Assembly (NCBI GenBank): GCA_963930655.1
Contig: OZ005600.1
Location: 1,615,501 to 1,679,500, forward strand
DNA: 64,000 bases
Direction: 5' to 3'
Origin: Myrica gale
Taxonomy: Eukaryota > Streptophyta > Magnoliopsida > Fagales > Myricaceae
Shown: in pieces, positions 25,366 to 37,708 of the stretch
Layout: every line of letters starts with the position of its first letter
Position numbering within the stretch: the stretch's first letter is position 1
The notes under the pieces: model-generated
Told to the model about the DNA's origin: nothing
Databases searched by the model: none
The model's input: the letters and a program-made list of their open reading frames with translations, nothing else
Translations under genes and position numbers: made by a program

Positions 25366-26073
25366 CTAAAACTCGTAAGTTTCAAATCTCATGTTACAGC
25401 TCTCACTAATAATCCTTCCTCCTTGTTTCCATTTACAAAAGCGAGAGTTCCGAAATCGTACCATTCAGACAGTTCCCACAGTCTAAGCTAGATAGGTCCC
25501 TAGTGCACCTAGCCAACCCATAAAGTTTGTTCGACCCATCGAGGTCTGTCTTTCCAGTTGCATACATTCCTCGAGTCGCAATAGTTTCTTTGGTTAGTTG
25601 GCCCAAAAGCTCTGTTTGATTTTGGACAAATGTCGCGTGGTCGCTTGCATTTTCCAGATTACACCGATAGAAATTATTTTCGTAGTCAATCTGGCCAAAA
25701 AAGTCCTGGTTTAGATACTTCAGTAGACAATTTTCGTACCATATGACCGCACCTTTGTTATACGGGCAGTGTTTGCGGATTTCGTTGCTTACTTCGGCGA
25801 CGCACGTTGCACAATCTGTAGCTGAGATATTGCCGTGACAAAGAGGGAGCCCATATGTTTTCTGTTGGTCATGACCCTTTGAACCAAGACTGAAGTCCTT
25901 GGAAGTTGTTTCGTTGGAAAGATAAGACAAAAGCTCCTTCAAAATTGACTCATAAGGGTCATTGGTGGTGAAATTCTCAGGATTTGAACATTGTCGGCTC
26001 CAAGAGCAGTTTGGAGTAGAACAAAGGTTAAGAGAGAGAGAGATAGAAAGGAGGTGAATTTTGTGAAAGACGT
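25366..26073 (-). pseudogene. Cysteine-rich repeat secretory protein (DUF26/Gnk2), degraded
   Basis: Reading the minus strand from 26073, a signal-peptide-like segment (SFTKFTSFLSLSLLTFVLLQ) begins with ACG where homologues have ATG. The frame is lost at the junction with the mature part (CSNPENFTTNDPYESILKEL), where a short segment is missing. The mature frame then runs to 25433 and contains two Gnk2 motifs, CHGNISATDCATC and CTRDLSSLDCGNC (C-x8-C-x2-C). A one-base excess in the A-run at 25437-25440 shifts the frame again; the expected tail (CKWKQGGRIISESCNMRFE) continues in the next frame to a TAG at 25366-25368. Intact family members are secreted apoplastic proteins, some mannose-binding. 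A TATA-like TATATATAG still sits about 35-45 bases upstream. Three lesions argue for a pseudogene. Confidence 0.85.
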
Positions 26074-26106
26074 TGTGAAGGGTGATTATTTATGGTTGGA
26101 ATTATG

Positions 26107-26115
26107 CAACCTATA
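26107..26115 (-). promoter_or_regulatory. Relict TATA box of the decayed DUF26 gene
   Basis: The palindromic sequence CTATATATAG lies a few tens of bases upstream of the degenerate ACG start, where a functional promoter would have placed its TATA box. Position is approximate by a few bases. Confidence 0.4.
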
Positions 26116-26217
26116 TATAGCCTACGTATGTGCCTTCTACCTCTGCCCCCAGGGCGCTAACCTATATACGTGTATATTAATATAGTATAAGGTTACACTA
26201 TCAATAGATAAAACAAA

Positions 26218-26449
26218 GAGATAAATACAAAATCAGTTCATGTGATATATTCAAAAATCGAATTAGTCGTCATGATAAGAAAAACATAAAATTAGTCCCT
26301 GTGATTTCAGAAAGTGATAAAATCAGTCCCTGATGGAAGACCAACGGAAAAGGAAAATAGAATTACAGAAACTAATTTTATGTTTTTCTTATCGTGAGGA
26401 GTAATTCGATTTTCACGTATATTACAAGAATTGATTTTGTATTTATCCC
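26218..26449. mobile_element. Mutator-like MITE, palindromic
   Basis: Long inverted arms begin GAGATAAATACAAAATCA on the left and GGGATAAATACAAAATCA on the reverse-complemented right. The arms stay similar for about 90 bases, through ATAAGAAAAACATAAAATTA. A perfect 9-bp direct repeat taaaacaaa flanks it (26209-26217 and 26450-26458). It sits upstream of the decayed DUF26 gene. Confidence 0.85.
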
Positions 26450-26458
26450 TAAAACAAA

Positions 26459-27522
26459 AGCGGAATGGAAATATTTAGAAATAAGACACGACCAGATTCG
26501 ATAAAATGCATCTTTAGTTAATTTTTTTTTTCTAAACCAAGAATCCACCAATAGAACAAAAAAACCTTTCGCAATCCCTGCCGCCCTTACCTCTTCAGAT
26601 AGCATAACGTTTGTTAATAGTTAATTGGTTGAGTCCGACTTAATTTTGTATAGGTTTTCTTCTCACCTTAGCACTTGGCATGGTGAAGCATATTTATACG
26701 AAACCTCTTTGTGTTCATTTGAAATAAACGAACTTCTGAACCATTCCTCTTTATGACCGCAGAAAAGCAAGTTTGAATAATAGAACTGTTTCTTTTTCTT
26801 TAATTACTCTATTTTTGCTGGCTCATTCTTCTTATAGAGCCTCCAGGCAGTTTCAAGGTTTTTAAGGAAAAAAGAAAAACACACAAAACGAAAATTTGCC
26901 TATGCTGGTTGGTACATACAGGGGAGAGAGGTGCGGCTCTCCTCGCCTCCTAGAACGACAGCAGCAGAGAGAAGGGTTCAGGTGAAAGGGGGAGAAATAT
27001 AGAGAGAAGGCAAAGCTTCTCTCACTCTCTAGGGTTGCAGAAAACAATATTGCATTAAGTCCTCTCTTTTGGAATCAATGACCCTGAGTTTGTGAAGATT
27101 CCATAGCCTCTCTGACTACAAGGGCAAAGCAACTTCCCATACAGAAAGTCAGAAACTCGTATCGTACAGGAGATGATTGCCAAACCTAATTAAGGTGCTC
27201 GGACGGCTGCTCACAGAACCCAATAATATTTGGTTGTGAAATTATTTTTTTTTCTTGTTAAGTTAGTCGAAAGATCCAAGGGAGTGTGGCTTTTACATCC
27301 CACTCTCAGTTCGTTCTTCCTCGCTTAGCATTAATATTCCACCACAAGAGATTAGTATTTCACAATTTTACCCGCATCAAATGTGAAACTTCTTTATCAG
27401 GAGTAGTACATTAGTTGAGATACATATGTACATCAGGATCCCTTAGCATTAATAAACAACTTATATGGAAAAACAATGTTTATGTACCTAAAATATACAC
27501 GCCTGACCACTAGGCGTATGTA
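26459..27522. other. Intergenic, no gene recognised
   Basis: It holds the DEG1 3' flank and unassigned DNA. Around 26900-27050 a GA/CT-rich stretch resembles a plant leader sequence, but no coding exon follows that I can identify on either strand. Confidence 0.45.
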
Positions 27523-30500
27523 TCATGACTCGTCAGGCTTGGCTTCAAGAATTACAGGAATCTTCTCCTTCTGATCACCACGCAACACCTCCACATTTAC
27601 CTGAATGCCAAAAATGTAAAGATACTTAAAACTTATTGAATCAGCTTCAGATCTACCAAAATTAACTAACCATCTTGGAATATATTGAGGCAAATCTTTT
27701 AAAGTTACTCGGCCACAATAAAACCGAATTAGCTCTCATATATAGCATGATCAGCAGATAACAGAAAACCAAACTGGTTACGCTTGCTGTTGGCCATAAT
27801 TTCACGAAATTGAAATTTTCACAAGATCCTCCACTTATATTCTCAGGCCACACATGTAAATTGCCACTTTAAACACAAGTTTAACCATAAGGTAGTCGTG
27901 AAAAAAAGTAACCATAAGTTCTCAGTAATCATCATAGTATGATTTCTTGAATCCTCCACTTATTCTCAGGCCACACATGTAAATTACCACTTATAAACAC
28001 AAGTTTAACGATAAGGTAGTCATGAAAAAAAGTAACCATAAGTTCTCAGTAATCATCATAGTATGATTTCTTGAATAGGTTAGTTCGGTTAGGGCTGTCT
28101 CGAAAACTGAGATGAACTAGAATAACTTCAGGCACTTAAACAAACACTAGTACTAGATACAAAAAAATCTTTCGATTTTAGCATGAATCCCAATCATATG
28201 AGGCAAGTCAGACAATGGTGAGTTTCAGGCGGTTGGACAAGAAAATTGGGTTTGCGTGAATGCATACATGCCCATGATTATATACATACAGCACGTCCCT
28301 TGTTGTGCGTACCATCCCATTCAGCTTATGATACCATAACCATGTAGCCCAGCACAACTCAGGTCTGCGTTAATTCTACTTTATGATCATGGACATTGAT
28401 GTACCTACAGCTTTCCACCCATTATGGAATTGCTTGCACTAAATTGTGCCATATTAACATAAATCTCAACCATGTTTCACGTCTTCACAGCTAAAACAAC
28501 ATCTCTATGCCTTGCATGACCCACCCAGAGAGAGAATAAAAAAAAGGGAGAGAGGGGATAAAGCCCAGTGCAGGAATGAAAGCATCATCATACCGTATCA
28601 CCCACTTTGTACTGGTCAAGAATTCTGTACAAATCACTGCCATTTGTGATCTTTTTACCATTCACAGATGTTATGATGTCACCCAAAATGAGTCTACCGT
28701 AGGCATCACGTTTAGTAGGTCGCAGGCCCTGCAACATAGCGATTGATCCACTCAGATTACATGGAAGCAGAAAACCTTCAACCTCAAGAAGCTTACACCG
28801 GGAAGAGAAGAAATATCAAAACAAAACATTAAACCTAACAACATTGTATGAAAAAGCTTAAATATAGAAAACATGCATACCGCTTTACCAGCTGGACCAT
28901 TTGCAGGAGCATCTAAGACAAGCACCCCACTTACTCCTAACTGCTCCACTGATTGATCAGGTGCAAACTTAATTCCTAAAATTGGTCTTGTGACCTTTCC
29001 AAACTTCACCAATTGGTCAACAATCCCACCTACCTGGACATGTAAGAATGAAGATGTGACTTTGTCCAGAGCATGATGATAAGGAGTTCGTTTGTGTCTC
29101 AATTAGACCCATATGATGTCTACACCAACGTTTTCCCACAACGAATTAAAAAAGTAAGATCTGTACAATTACTCACAGTGTCAACAGGGATGGAGAATCC
29201 AACACCAGAGGATGCACCAGATGGAGAATATATAGCTGTATTTATTCCAATAAGGTTTCCGGAACTATCTAATAGTGGCCCTCCACTATTACCAGGATTA
29301 ATGGCAGCATCTGTCTGTATAACATCCTGAATTGGTCTGCCAGTAGCAGCAGAACTGATTTCTCTGCGAAGTCCACTATAAGAAATAAAGAACATGTTAG
29401 CAAACATGTATTTTAGATACGCGTCAAGATATGCATACTTCTTGATGAGCAACATGAAGAGCCACATGGAGAGATCAGCATGTAGTATGAATATAGGACA
29501 AATATGTATGACATTGGCTTATTCATTAATAATTAGTATGTTAAATACGCAACCACAGGTACACACATCTGAATCCTTTCATATACATCATTCTTATCTC
29601 CATTATACTACCAAAACAAAAACTGAAACTCAGATAATGTAAACATGTTGCTCTAAAAGACTTCACAAAACATGGAACAACAAATTCATGATAGCCACTT
29701 CCACTAGCATTAAGTGACATTAACGTAAGTTTGGTTACGTAGACATATATAGGTCATGATCAAAGATTGGCACCAGAAAATTCAAATACTATTTACCAAA
29801 TGTGCTAGAATAAAGGAAATAAGCTTCAATGAACCTTGTACCTGATAACACCAGTTGTAAGAGTATGGTCAAGTCCAAACTGCACAAAATACATGTTAGA
29901 CCAGATAATTAATTAGCTAAACATATACTAAACTGCAATTAATAATATTCATGGTAAATTTCGGTCTAAGTCTTGAACAGCCATTCATCAACGACTTGCA
30001 GAGATGGAGGCACCAAGCCACCAACCATTCACTAGACTTCGAGCAATATTAGGCTTTATACCTGATATTCGAAAAATGTTTTTGGAACCATAAGATGAAA
30101 AAAAAAAATTATCTGATGCTCAATGTTTAACTGAGCTTTTAAAAGGATTACTATATCCATGTTCGCCAAAAGCAAGTGTCTATGTAAACCTAAATAGCAG
30201 TATGTTCATACTGGACAACCAATAAACTTTAAAGCCATAATGCAGATCACATTTGTTCTGCAAACAGAGTGCTCAAGCCATACTCACAGGATTTCCAATA
30301 GCATAAACTTTTTGACCAACAAGCAAGTCCCCAGAGACACCAATAGGTATAGGTTTAAGTTTGTCTTTGGGGGCATCAACACACAACACAGCCACATCCT
30401 TATCTTGGTCAAACCCAACAACTTTCGCATCATAAGTTGTCTGGTCAGCAAGAGTGACCCTGTACACAACTAGCACCAATTTAAATGTAAACAATAAGGA

Positions 30501-32048
30501 GCTTAAAAGCACCAATCTAATATGATATCATGAAACTTGTTAAGAGTAAAATCATACATCAAAGATACAATATAATCTGTAAGGCAAAGGATCACATGCA
30601 TCATGGCAAACAGAGAGTTTAACTGAAGAACTAACTGTACTGAGTCGAAAGGTAGAACGTCCAATGTAAGATATGTACTACAGCCATCAATCAAAAAAGC
30701 TAGTTAGTCACTAATGCAGATGGTTAAATAATCTCCCAGAGACTTGAAGTAATTCTGATGTAACCACTATTAACTGTTAGCACAATAGTCCCCTATTTTC
30801 CCAGATTCCACTCTACAAGCAGCATTATAGCTAAAAAAAAAGAAGAAAAAAAAAACTCTCATTGCCAGAAGCAACTGCCTTAACAATTGAAGATGTGCAA
30901 CCTAAAATCCTTATACACTTAACATATCCAAACTTGTCTATCTATGTTGCATAAATTTACTCCCGCCCCCTCTCCCTTCCACAGCTTTGGTCACCTGGAC
31001 AGGTCATCATAAAGGTACAACTTCAGCAAAACAATGGCACGAACATTTTTGGTAATTGCTTAAAAGGCTAAATCAACTCAATTAGAAAGGGTTCAAAATC
31101 CACAGTAGAAAAAAGGCACATAAAAGCTCATTTTCTATGGCCTTTATCTTCTTTAGCCGAGACTGATACCACAAACAGCAAAAGCAGTTTCTTATTTGCA
31201 CTAAGCAATTCATATCCTGTCAATTTAAATTAGCAAAAAAAAAAACTGAAAATCCAAAGCAGGGTCATGGACAAGCAGAAGACAAAGAAGCCCAAACAAA
31301 GCATAAACATCGACTAAATAGATGAAAGAGAACCAACTTGAGATCAGAGGCGCCACGAATCACATGATAATTGGTGACAACGTGACCATCTTTATCCCAC
31401 ACAAATCCCGACCCCGAACCCTGTGGCACCTCCAACACGTCCAACGTAAACGCGTCTTGCCTAAAAGCCACACCATCACCAGTCACACGACTATCAAACA
31501 ACCACAAACACGAAAACACATATCGCAGAGGAAGCCGAATCGACCACCTGTACTTAAGAAGCAAATAGAGTATACCTGACGGCTAGATTGGTGATGTAAA
31601 CAACGGAGGGCGTGTTGTCCTGGAAAAGGCGAACCGTAGCGAGCTCATCGGATTGCAATTTCCTCGGCGGGGTGACCACGAAGGCGGAGGCGGAGTCGAC
31701 ATCGGCAAAAAAGAGAGAGAAAGATAAGGCCAATGAAGCGCAGAGAACGAGAAGAGAATCTAGAGCTGAAGAGAAGGTGTTTTTAGCGAATAGGAGCTTC
31801 TGGAGAGGTGAAGGATTTGTGGTGATGTTATTACCTCTGCTACTATTGCTGCAACTAGCACTGTTTTGGGTGAGAGAGTTGTGGTGAATAAAGGAGAGGA
31901 TAGGGGGGTTGGGGATTGGGTAGGAATTCGGAGAGAGGGATTTGGAAGGAAAGGATATGGATTTTCTGGTTGAAAAGCGAGAAAGTGGCGACGACAGAGA
32001 AGAAGACGGGTGGAAGAACGTGGCAAGGAGTGAAGAATAAGCAGCCAT
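27523..32048 (-). CDS. DEG1: Protease Do-like 1, chloroplast thylakoid lumen (DEG1)
   Basis: Eight exons on the minus strand: 32048-31576, 31460-31338, 30459-30288, 29879-29842, 29375-29177, 29033-28881, 28728-28594 and 27600-27523, giving 456 residues. A Ser-rich transit peptide is followed by a hydrophobic lumen-targeting segment ([20 protein letters not shown]). The trypsin-like domain has the catalytic triad His190 (TNYHVI), Asp220 (DKDVAV) and Ser299 (GNSGGP); the 30- and 79-residue spacings match Arabidopsis DEG1. One PDZ domain lies in the C-terminal third ([11 protein letters not shown] through the [11 protein letters not shown] region). DEG1 is an oligomeric, ATP-independent serine protease degrading damaged lumenal and photosystem II proteins. 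The start is the first ATG of a long open exon. All catalytic residues are intact. Confidence 0.96.
27826..28074. repeat. 125-bp tandem duplication in the last DEG1 intron
   Basis: Copy one (27826-27950) and copy two (27951-28074) are adjacent and nearly identical, each starting ATCCTCCACTTAT and ending GATTTCTTGA. The few differences suggest a recent event. It does not touch an exon. Confidence 0.93.
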
Positions 32049-32528
32049 CTCCGGGTTTTTTTTGGGACAGCTACTGTGAGGGGACTCTTCAGAGCGTGTA
32101 TGCTATCGTCGTTGGCAATATTTATGTAATAGCATTTGCTGCAATATATCTACTGCTATGCACATTGTAATTTCTAACGACGGAGCGGTCGTTACTTGGC
32201 CTTTCCAGAATTTCCTTTCCGGGATTTGGTTGGTTCTGGCGACAAAAGTTGCGCCGTAGGAAAAAGGTTTTCCCTAGTATTCCCCCTCTCGGTTTGTATA
32301 AAGAATTGTGTTCTCTGGCTATAGTAGAGATATCCCCACGAAAATGTGCTTCACAGTGCACCTTCGTTGCATTATGATCACAAAACGCCATGTCGGAATG
32401 TTCTACACCATACGAAGAACGATCTGGGCAATAGCCAAAGGCGCACACGAGACCTCAGGAAACATCTAGTTCCACAATTCCCCCCTATTCACAACCTACC
32501 CATTAGAGATCATTACAAATAAAATAAA

Positions 32529-32782
32529 GGGTTAAATGCATGTCATGCCCCTGTGGTATGCGGTAATAGCAAATATGTCCCTGAGGTAAACAAAGTCTTT
32601 TTCATACCCCTGAGGTAAACATTTAGGAGCAAATATGTCCTTCCGTTATGTTTACCTCAGGGGTATGAAAGAGCATATTTGCTCCTGAATGTTTACCTCC
32701 GAGGTATGAAAATGACTTTGTTTACCTCAGGGGCATATTTGCTATTACCGCATACCACAGGGGCATGACATGCATTTAACCC
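32529..32782. mobile_element. Mutator-like MITE, near-perfect palindrome, upstream of DEG1
   Basis: The element is almost a complete inverted repeat, beginning GGGTTAAATGCATGTCATGC and ending with its reverse complement. It is flanked by a perfect 9-bp direct repeat taaaataaa at 32520-32528 and 32783-32791. Repeated GAGGTAAAC / GTTTACCTC blocks form the stem. It lies about 480 bases upstream of the DEG1 start and 105 bases beyond the OM47 stop. Its transcript could fold into a very long hairpin. Confidence 0.9.
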
Positions 32783-32886
32783 TAAAATAAAAACATAAGT
32801 CGGCATTTCCAAAAAAAACTGATTAATCGAAGATCCCATATTCCAAGACAAGAAATTACAAACTTCCCCGCAACCTATCACAGAAA

Positions 32887-35800
32887 TTACAAAATTTTCT
32901 CGTAAGGCCTCATTTCCTTTGGTAAGCCATCGAAATTCTCAGAGTTGACGTCTGATTGTAGCAAAGGTCGCTTGCCAATTTTCCAAACAATGCCCTCCGC
33001 TTGGTGCTCCTTGCTTGGTGTAAGCATAACGAAATTTGGGTCCGCTCTTTGATAACTGCAAAACAGGTATAAAAATAAACGATCCATCATTACGAAAGTT
33101 AAACTTGCCCAGAACCGAAAAGGCACAACATGGGTTGGAAGTAAAGCTCGCGTTTCTTAAGATGAAACAATTCCCAAAACACACCCAAGCTTGCAGGCTA
33201 GAAGTTGCTGATCGCAACCCATAACCATTTACAGAAGAATACTATCTGATTAAGTTAAACACAAAAAAACAACTGAAACCTGGCTTCTCTAAGATTCTCG
33301 GCACGAATGCCAAATCCAAAGCCAGACTTTCCAACAATGTGATCTCTAGTAGCTGCAAAACAATGGAATTTACTGAGTCAGCAATGGGAACCACTCATCA
33401 ACTCAATGAAGAATTGTCAGTACACGAATTACAGGCCTGGCACCCTTCTATGTCTGTACAGGCTTCCAATTAAACTTACAAAGCAATTAGTTCATCATCG
33501 TGCAGCCCAGCATCTTGGGGAATATTAGAATGCATATGGGACTAACATTTCTCTTACAGACTCTTTTTACTTTTTAAACTGTAAAAAGAAAGTTTCAAGT
33601 CGACCCACATGATTAACCTACTATAAGCACCTGAAATGTTGAAAGTGAAAGATGGTTTCCACCATGACTTGAATGCCATCGATAATGATGAGCTCAGAGG
33701 TCCCACCTTTCCCTGCAAAGATTAATTCGACATTATTTAAACCTCATATCACCATAGCTACGAAGCACAAGCTGGCATCAGAACCGTAACCTTCAGCAAG
33801 AGGTTTTTATTGGCTTGCCAAGATGCAGCTACTTGAAAAGTGGACTCAGGGATATTATTTGATGTATTTGCATCATCAACCCTTTAGAACAAAATCAGAA
33901 TACCATCAGATGTCACCATACTTGGTTATATCAGTCCTGTTATTTGGAATACATTCTCTGTAACTCAAAAGCCAAAGTCAAGAATACCTTGTCTGTAACT
34001 CAAAGCCAAAGTCAATATAATTCGTGATTCCAACTATTTCATCTTCTTCAAAGGGATTTTTGACCTGTTTAGTAGAAGCAGTTCAAGACTTGTCAAAACT
34101 TTGATTATAACAAGAAGCAGCTAATAAGTACACGATATCAAAAGAGGATTCCAAAATAGAAAGAGGAAAAAGTATAACTGAGAGGAAATACAGTACTCTC
34201 AGTTCTTTCTAGTTGGATGTTTTAGGCATAATATTTGGATTGGGGCCCCAAAGCAAAAGCAAAGCTTCCCATGAATAACGCACATGGTATAAGCACTTCC
34301 TTAAGATAATTATCATCCTATTACCTTTCAAAAAACTGTGCAAAGGGCTCTATCAGTTATTTTTTGTCCTTTTCCACTCACTAGTCACTATCCTGAATTC
34401 TAAAAGAAGACATGATGCAGTGTCTTTCACTCAGTTTTGAGCTGTGTTAGGTATCATGTATGCACCTACAACAAATCATATCTATCTGTCATTTCTTACA
34501 GTTGCAGCATTGTACAGCATAATTTTTGGGACAACCAAACAACCAACCAACCATACATTAAAGGACAAACATCATTTAGCTACACCACATACGCGTAATG
34601 GTTATACAGACTCAATAAGTTCCTGCAGTTTATGTCATATTTCGCAAGAAGAAATTCTAGCAACAGGGTACAAATGTACACGTGAATAAAAACAAAATGG
34701 CCACGCAAACACAGGCAAGTGGGAGAAAAAAAAAGAGAAACATACCCGTCTTTGGACAACCATGTGTTGATAGAATGAGGCAATGAACTGCGGGTTGTAT
34801 CAGCATACAGAACTTCAGTACATAATTGCATATCTTTACAAGTCGGACTTTGCAAATGAAATCATGCATATATGCACTTAACAGAATGATGATTGGAGGC
34901 ATCAAGGAAATTCCGTTGAATATGCACCATGCAGAAGGTTGATACAATGAAATTGTATTATGCATAGAATTGTATCAACAATTGTAGTAGGAAGTTCTTA
35001 TCATGTACACAATTGTAGGATGAAGTTCCTCTCATGTACACATTGATGGAGTCAAAAGAGAGGGAAAGTTTAAAAAGCAAATTAAAAAATAATTGAAACT
35101 ATCTGCGGGAAACCTGAGAGCTTTTGGCAAGTTCAAGACCAAAATTGAAAGATGGGCTCAGGGGGCTGCCTGATCCTACTCCATAGCCAATAGCGCAGCT
35201 CCAATTCATTAAATTTTTATACATTGCACCATCTTTGCTTCCATCTAAAAACAGCAAAGCAACAGTAAGGAATGATAAAAATCAATTGAGAGTTGTTAGA
35301 GAACACTGAGAAGAACCAACTCTAGGCCAAATAAAAAATTTCTTGAACTTAACTAATAACATAAAAGTTAAATGAACTGAACTTGGAATTTTGAGAATGC
35401 AATTTGATTGAGCAAAGCTTACAGTGTGGCTCGTACTGTATCCCAGCAGTCAGTCTTCCCATCTTGCTTATGAACCACGCACTTTTAGGGAATTCATCTT
35501 TCACTGTAAAACATGTTGGTACATTCAGAGAGATTCTAGTGTATCGATTAGTTTTTACAAAGCTGCAATGTGAAGAGCTAAATGAAGAACATGGATAGGA
35601 AAAGAGTTTTTATCTGGATTCACAAATGCATGAGGGATAACTGATAATCTCTATTTCTTTTATTTAATTGCAGGGAACGGGGAAAAAGTGATGAATTATT
35701 TGCTTAGTGGGGGTCTTGCAATACATGTAAACAATTTTTGGGGCCCATTAACACGTATGAAAAAATTCCATGTAGAGAGAGAGAGAAGGGCCATTCAAAT

Positions 35801-37032
35801 GATGTTGCAGCCACCTGGCCAAGCCTTCTCTATTCTCATCAACCCTGTTCATACCTCCTATGACCCAACAGTTGCTCATATAGTTAAAGATTAAAAACAA
35901 CTGACTACATATATAATCCCTTGTATTAAACAAATTGAACAAAAGTGAGAAAAAAAAACTGGGATACCTAGGGTTATGGAAGAGAAATCCATAACTCCAT
36001 AGGTGAATGAAGAGTGTTTATGGCAGAACCATATACTAACGAACCATGCCTCTCATGTATCAATGTTCAAGAGGAGAAAATTTACGACCAAAATTGAGGT
36101 TACATACAGCAAAAAGGCACAATTGTGGCGCCAAATGATAAATTTGTCGAGCCATATCTCAATCCCAAAACACCATAATCATCTGAAGATACTCTGCAGG
36201 ATTTGCCAGTTTTGTCAAGAAGAGCATCTGATCTCTTTATGTACCAACCAGCTGGTGAGAAGCCAGATAAAGGGATTTACTGATAAGAACTGACCTTTTC
36301 TTCATTAGCAACGGAAAAATGCCAAATGCTCCAACTCCGTATTTAGAGTAGTAAGCGGATGATCTCAGTTGTAAAATCCTGAAGTGAAAAAGCATGCAAA
36401 GTAGCATTTAACCAATTAAAGCTTCAATTGGGAAAACCACCCAGGGGGAAGTGTGACCTTGTTTAGAATGTGAATATTATTTACTTGAGTTGAAGGTTCC
36501 TTACCGGTCACAATTTGATACTAAAAGGTCCATGAACGTATGAGGATCATCAATATCGCTGCTCATACGACAAAGCAATAAAGCATTGTTTTAATAATCC
36601 AATTTGTACAGAACGTATTGCGAACAAAGGAGACATAATGATCAATATACTACTAGTAATGATACCTTTGCCATCTAAACAGAGCATTTCCTATAATCTT
36701 CTCCTCCGGCTTATGATCAAGTGGACCTGAAATCTAATTTGTCTAAGGAATTTCCTTTTTCTGATCCTCAAACTTCATATCTCAACAAACAGTTCCGATA
36801 TAAGATTAACATCAAAATGATCAGTATTGAACTGGAACTACATAAATTAGTAAAACAGGGGGGGAAAGTAGTTAACTTTCAAGGATACGGTGGCAACCAA
36901 ATCGACATGAGGGTCGTCAATTGGCTTTAGCATAATTCTTGTACTGAAATTCCTTGCTTCTTCAAAATAGTCCTCAAACAGACATTTCATTGCCAGCTTC
37001 CCAAATAACACGTTATACGATGACTCCAACAT
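32887..37032 (-). CDS. OM47: OM47-type beta-barrel protein of the mitochondrial outer membrane (porin-like)
   Basis: Thirteen coding exons on the minus strand: 37032-36889, 36733-36666, 36558-36505, 36378-36295, 36193-36108, 35503-35423, 35244-35114, 34787-34746, 34064-33988, 33881-33791, 33712-33631, 33352-33280 and 33055-32887. They keep phase throughout and give 393 residues. There is no signal peptide or helix-type membrane segment; the chain is rich in alternating Gly/aromatic strands (YGVLGLRYGSTNLSFGA, NWSCAIGYGVGSGS, KSGFGFGIRA), as expected for a beta-barrel. It matches my recollection of Arabidopsis OM47 (At3g27930), a VDAC-like protein, and, as there, lies next to DEG1. Its function is little known. 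The start is the ATG at the head of the first coding exon; a non-coding leader exon probably precedes it. The first coding intron looks U12-type. Confidence 0.82.
36734..36888 (-). other. OM47: Probable U12-type (minor spliceosome) intron in the OM47 gene
   Basis: On the minus strand the intron starts GTATCCTT, the exact U12 donor consensus, and ends AAATTAG after a TTCCTTAGAC block that resembles a U12 branch site. Splicing here joins VDLVAT to ISGPLDHKPEE in phase. The more obvious acceptor TTTCAG a few bases downstream breaks the frame. Confidence 0.65.
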
Positions 37033-37563
37033 CCTGTATCACATCACAAGCATGTCATTTGACTTTATTCCAACTTCCCAGACAGCATTACTTATTTTGT
37101 GTGTGCGTGGAGGGTGTAGTCAGACTACTAAAGTTAATAATAAACTTATACTGGAACTACATGTGAGGTCGATTTCCTAAACCAACAACGAATTGACGCG
37201 TATAATATGATCAAAGCTGTTCGGCCAAGCAAAACCGTTCACACAAAGGGCTTTCTAACAGCCACCTATTATAAGCCAAACAGTAATATGTTACCATTTT
37301 GATTTTCATCACAAGTTGCTCAAATTAACATAACTATCACTTCCTTGCCATCAGTTGAGCAATGTTGAAATTCTCGTTTTTTCAGTAAATGCTACAGAAA
37401 TTGTTATAAAAATAACTCTTACCTTAGAATTTTTAAATGCGTAATTGAATTAGGCAAATTAATACACCCAAAAAGAGTGTAAAATGGCAGTGTCTCAGAT
37501 ATAGTTTACACAGCTATAATCTATCATTTGGATTGGAAAAAATTGGAAAGAGTTAGGTTTAAC

Positions 37564-37708
37564 CTGGTTCGGGCAGAGAGGTGGGACCAGCACCATTGGC
37601 GGCGGTGGCCCCTTCTTGATCCCATTCCCCGTATCTCTCTTTCAAATCCTATGACTGGAAATGGATAGGGCTCCAGACCGGCCTTGCAAGTCAGAATGGA
37701 ATAGAGTG
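37564..37708 (-). other. Probable non-coding leader exon of OM47 (copy A)
   Basis: On the minus strand this sequence ends in a donor CCCGAACCAG|GTTAAACC at 37564/37563, and the first coding exon acceptor follows at 37034. It contains an upstream ATG frame (MGSRRGHRRQWCW) that would read into the OM47 frame, so a longer N-terminus cannot be excluded. Its 5' half has been separated by an insertion at 37709-38278. The exon 5' boundary is not defined. Confidence 0.5.
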
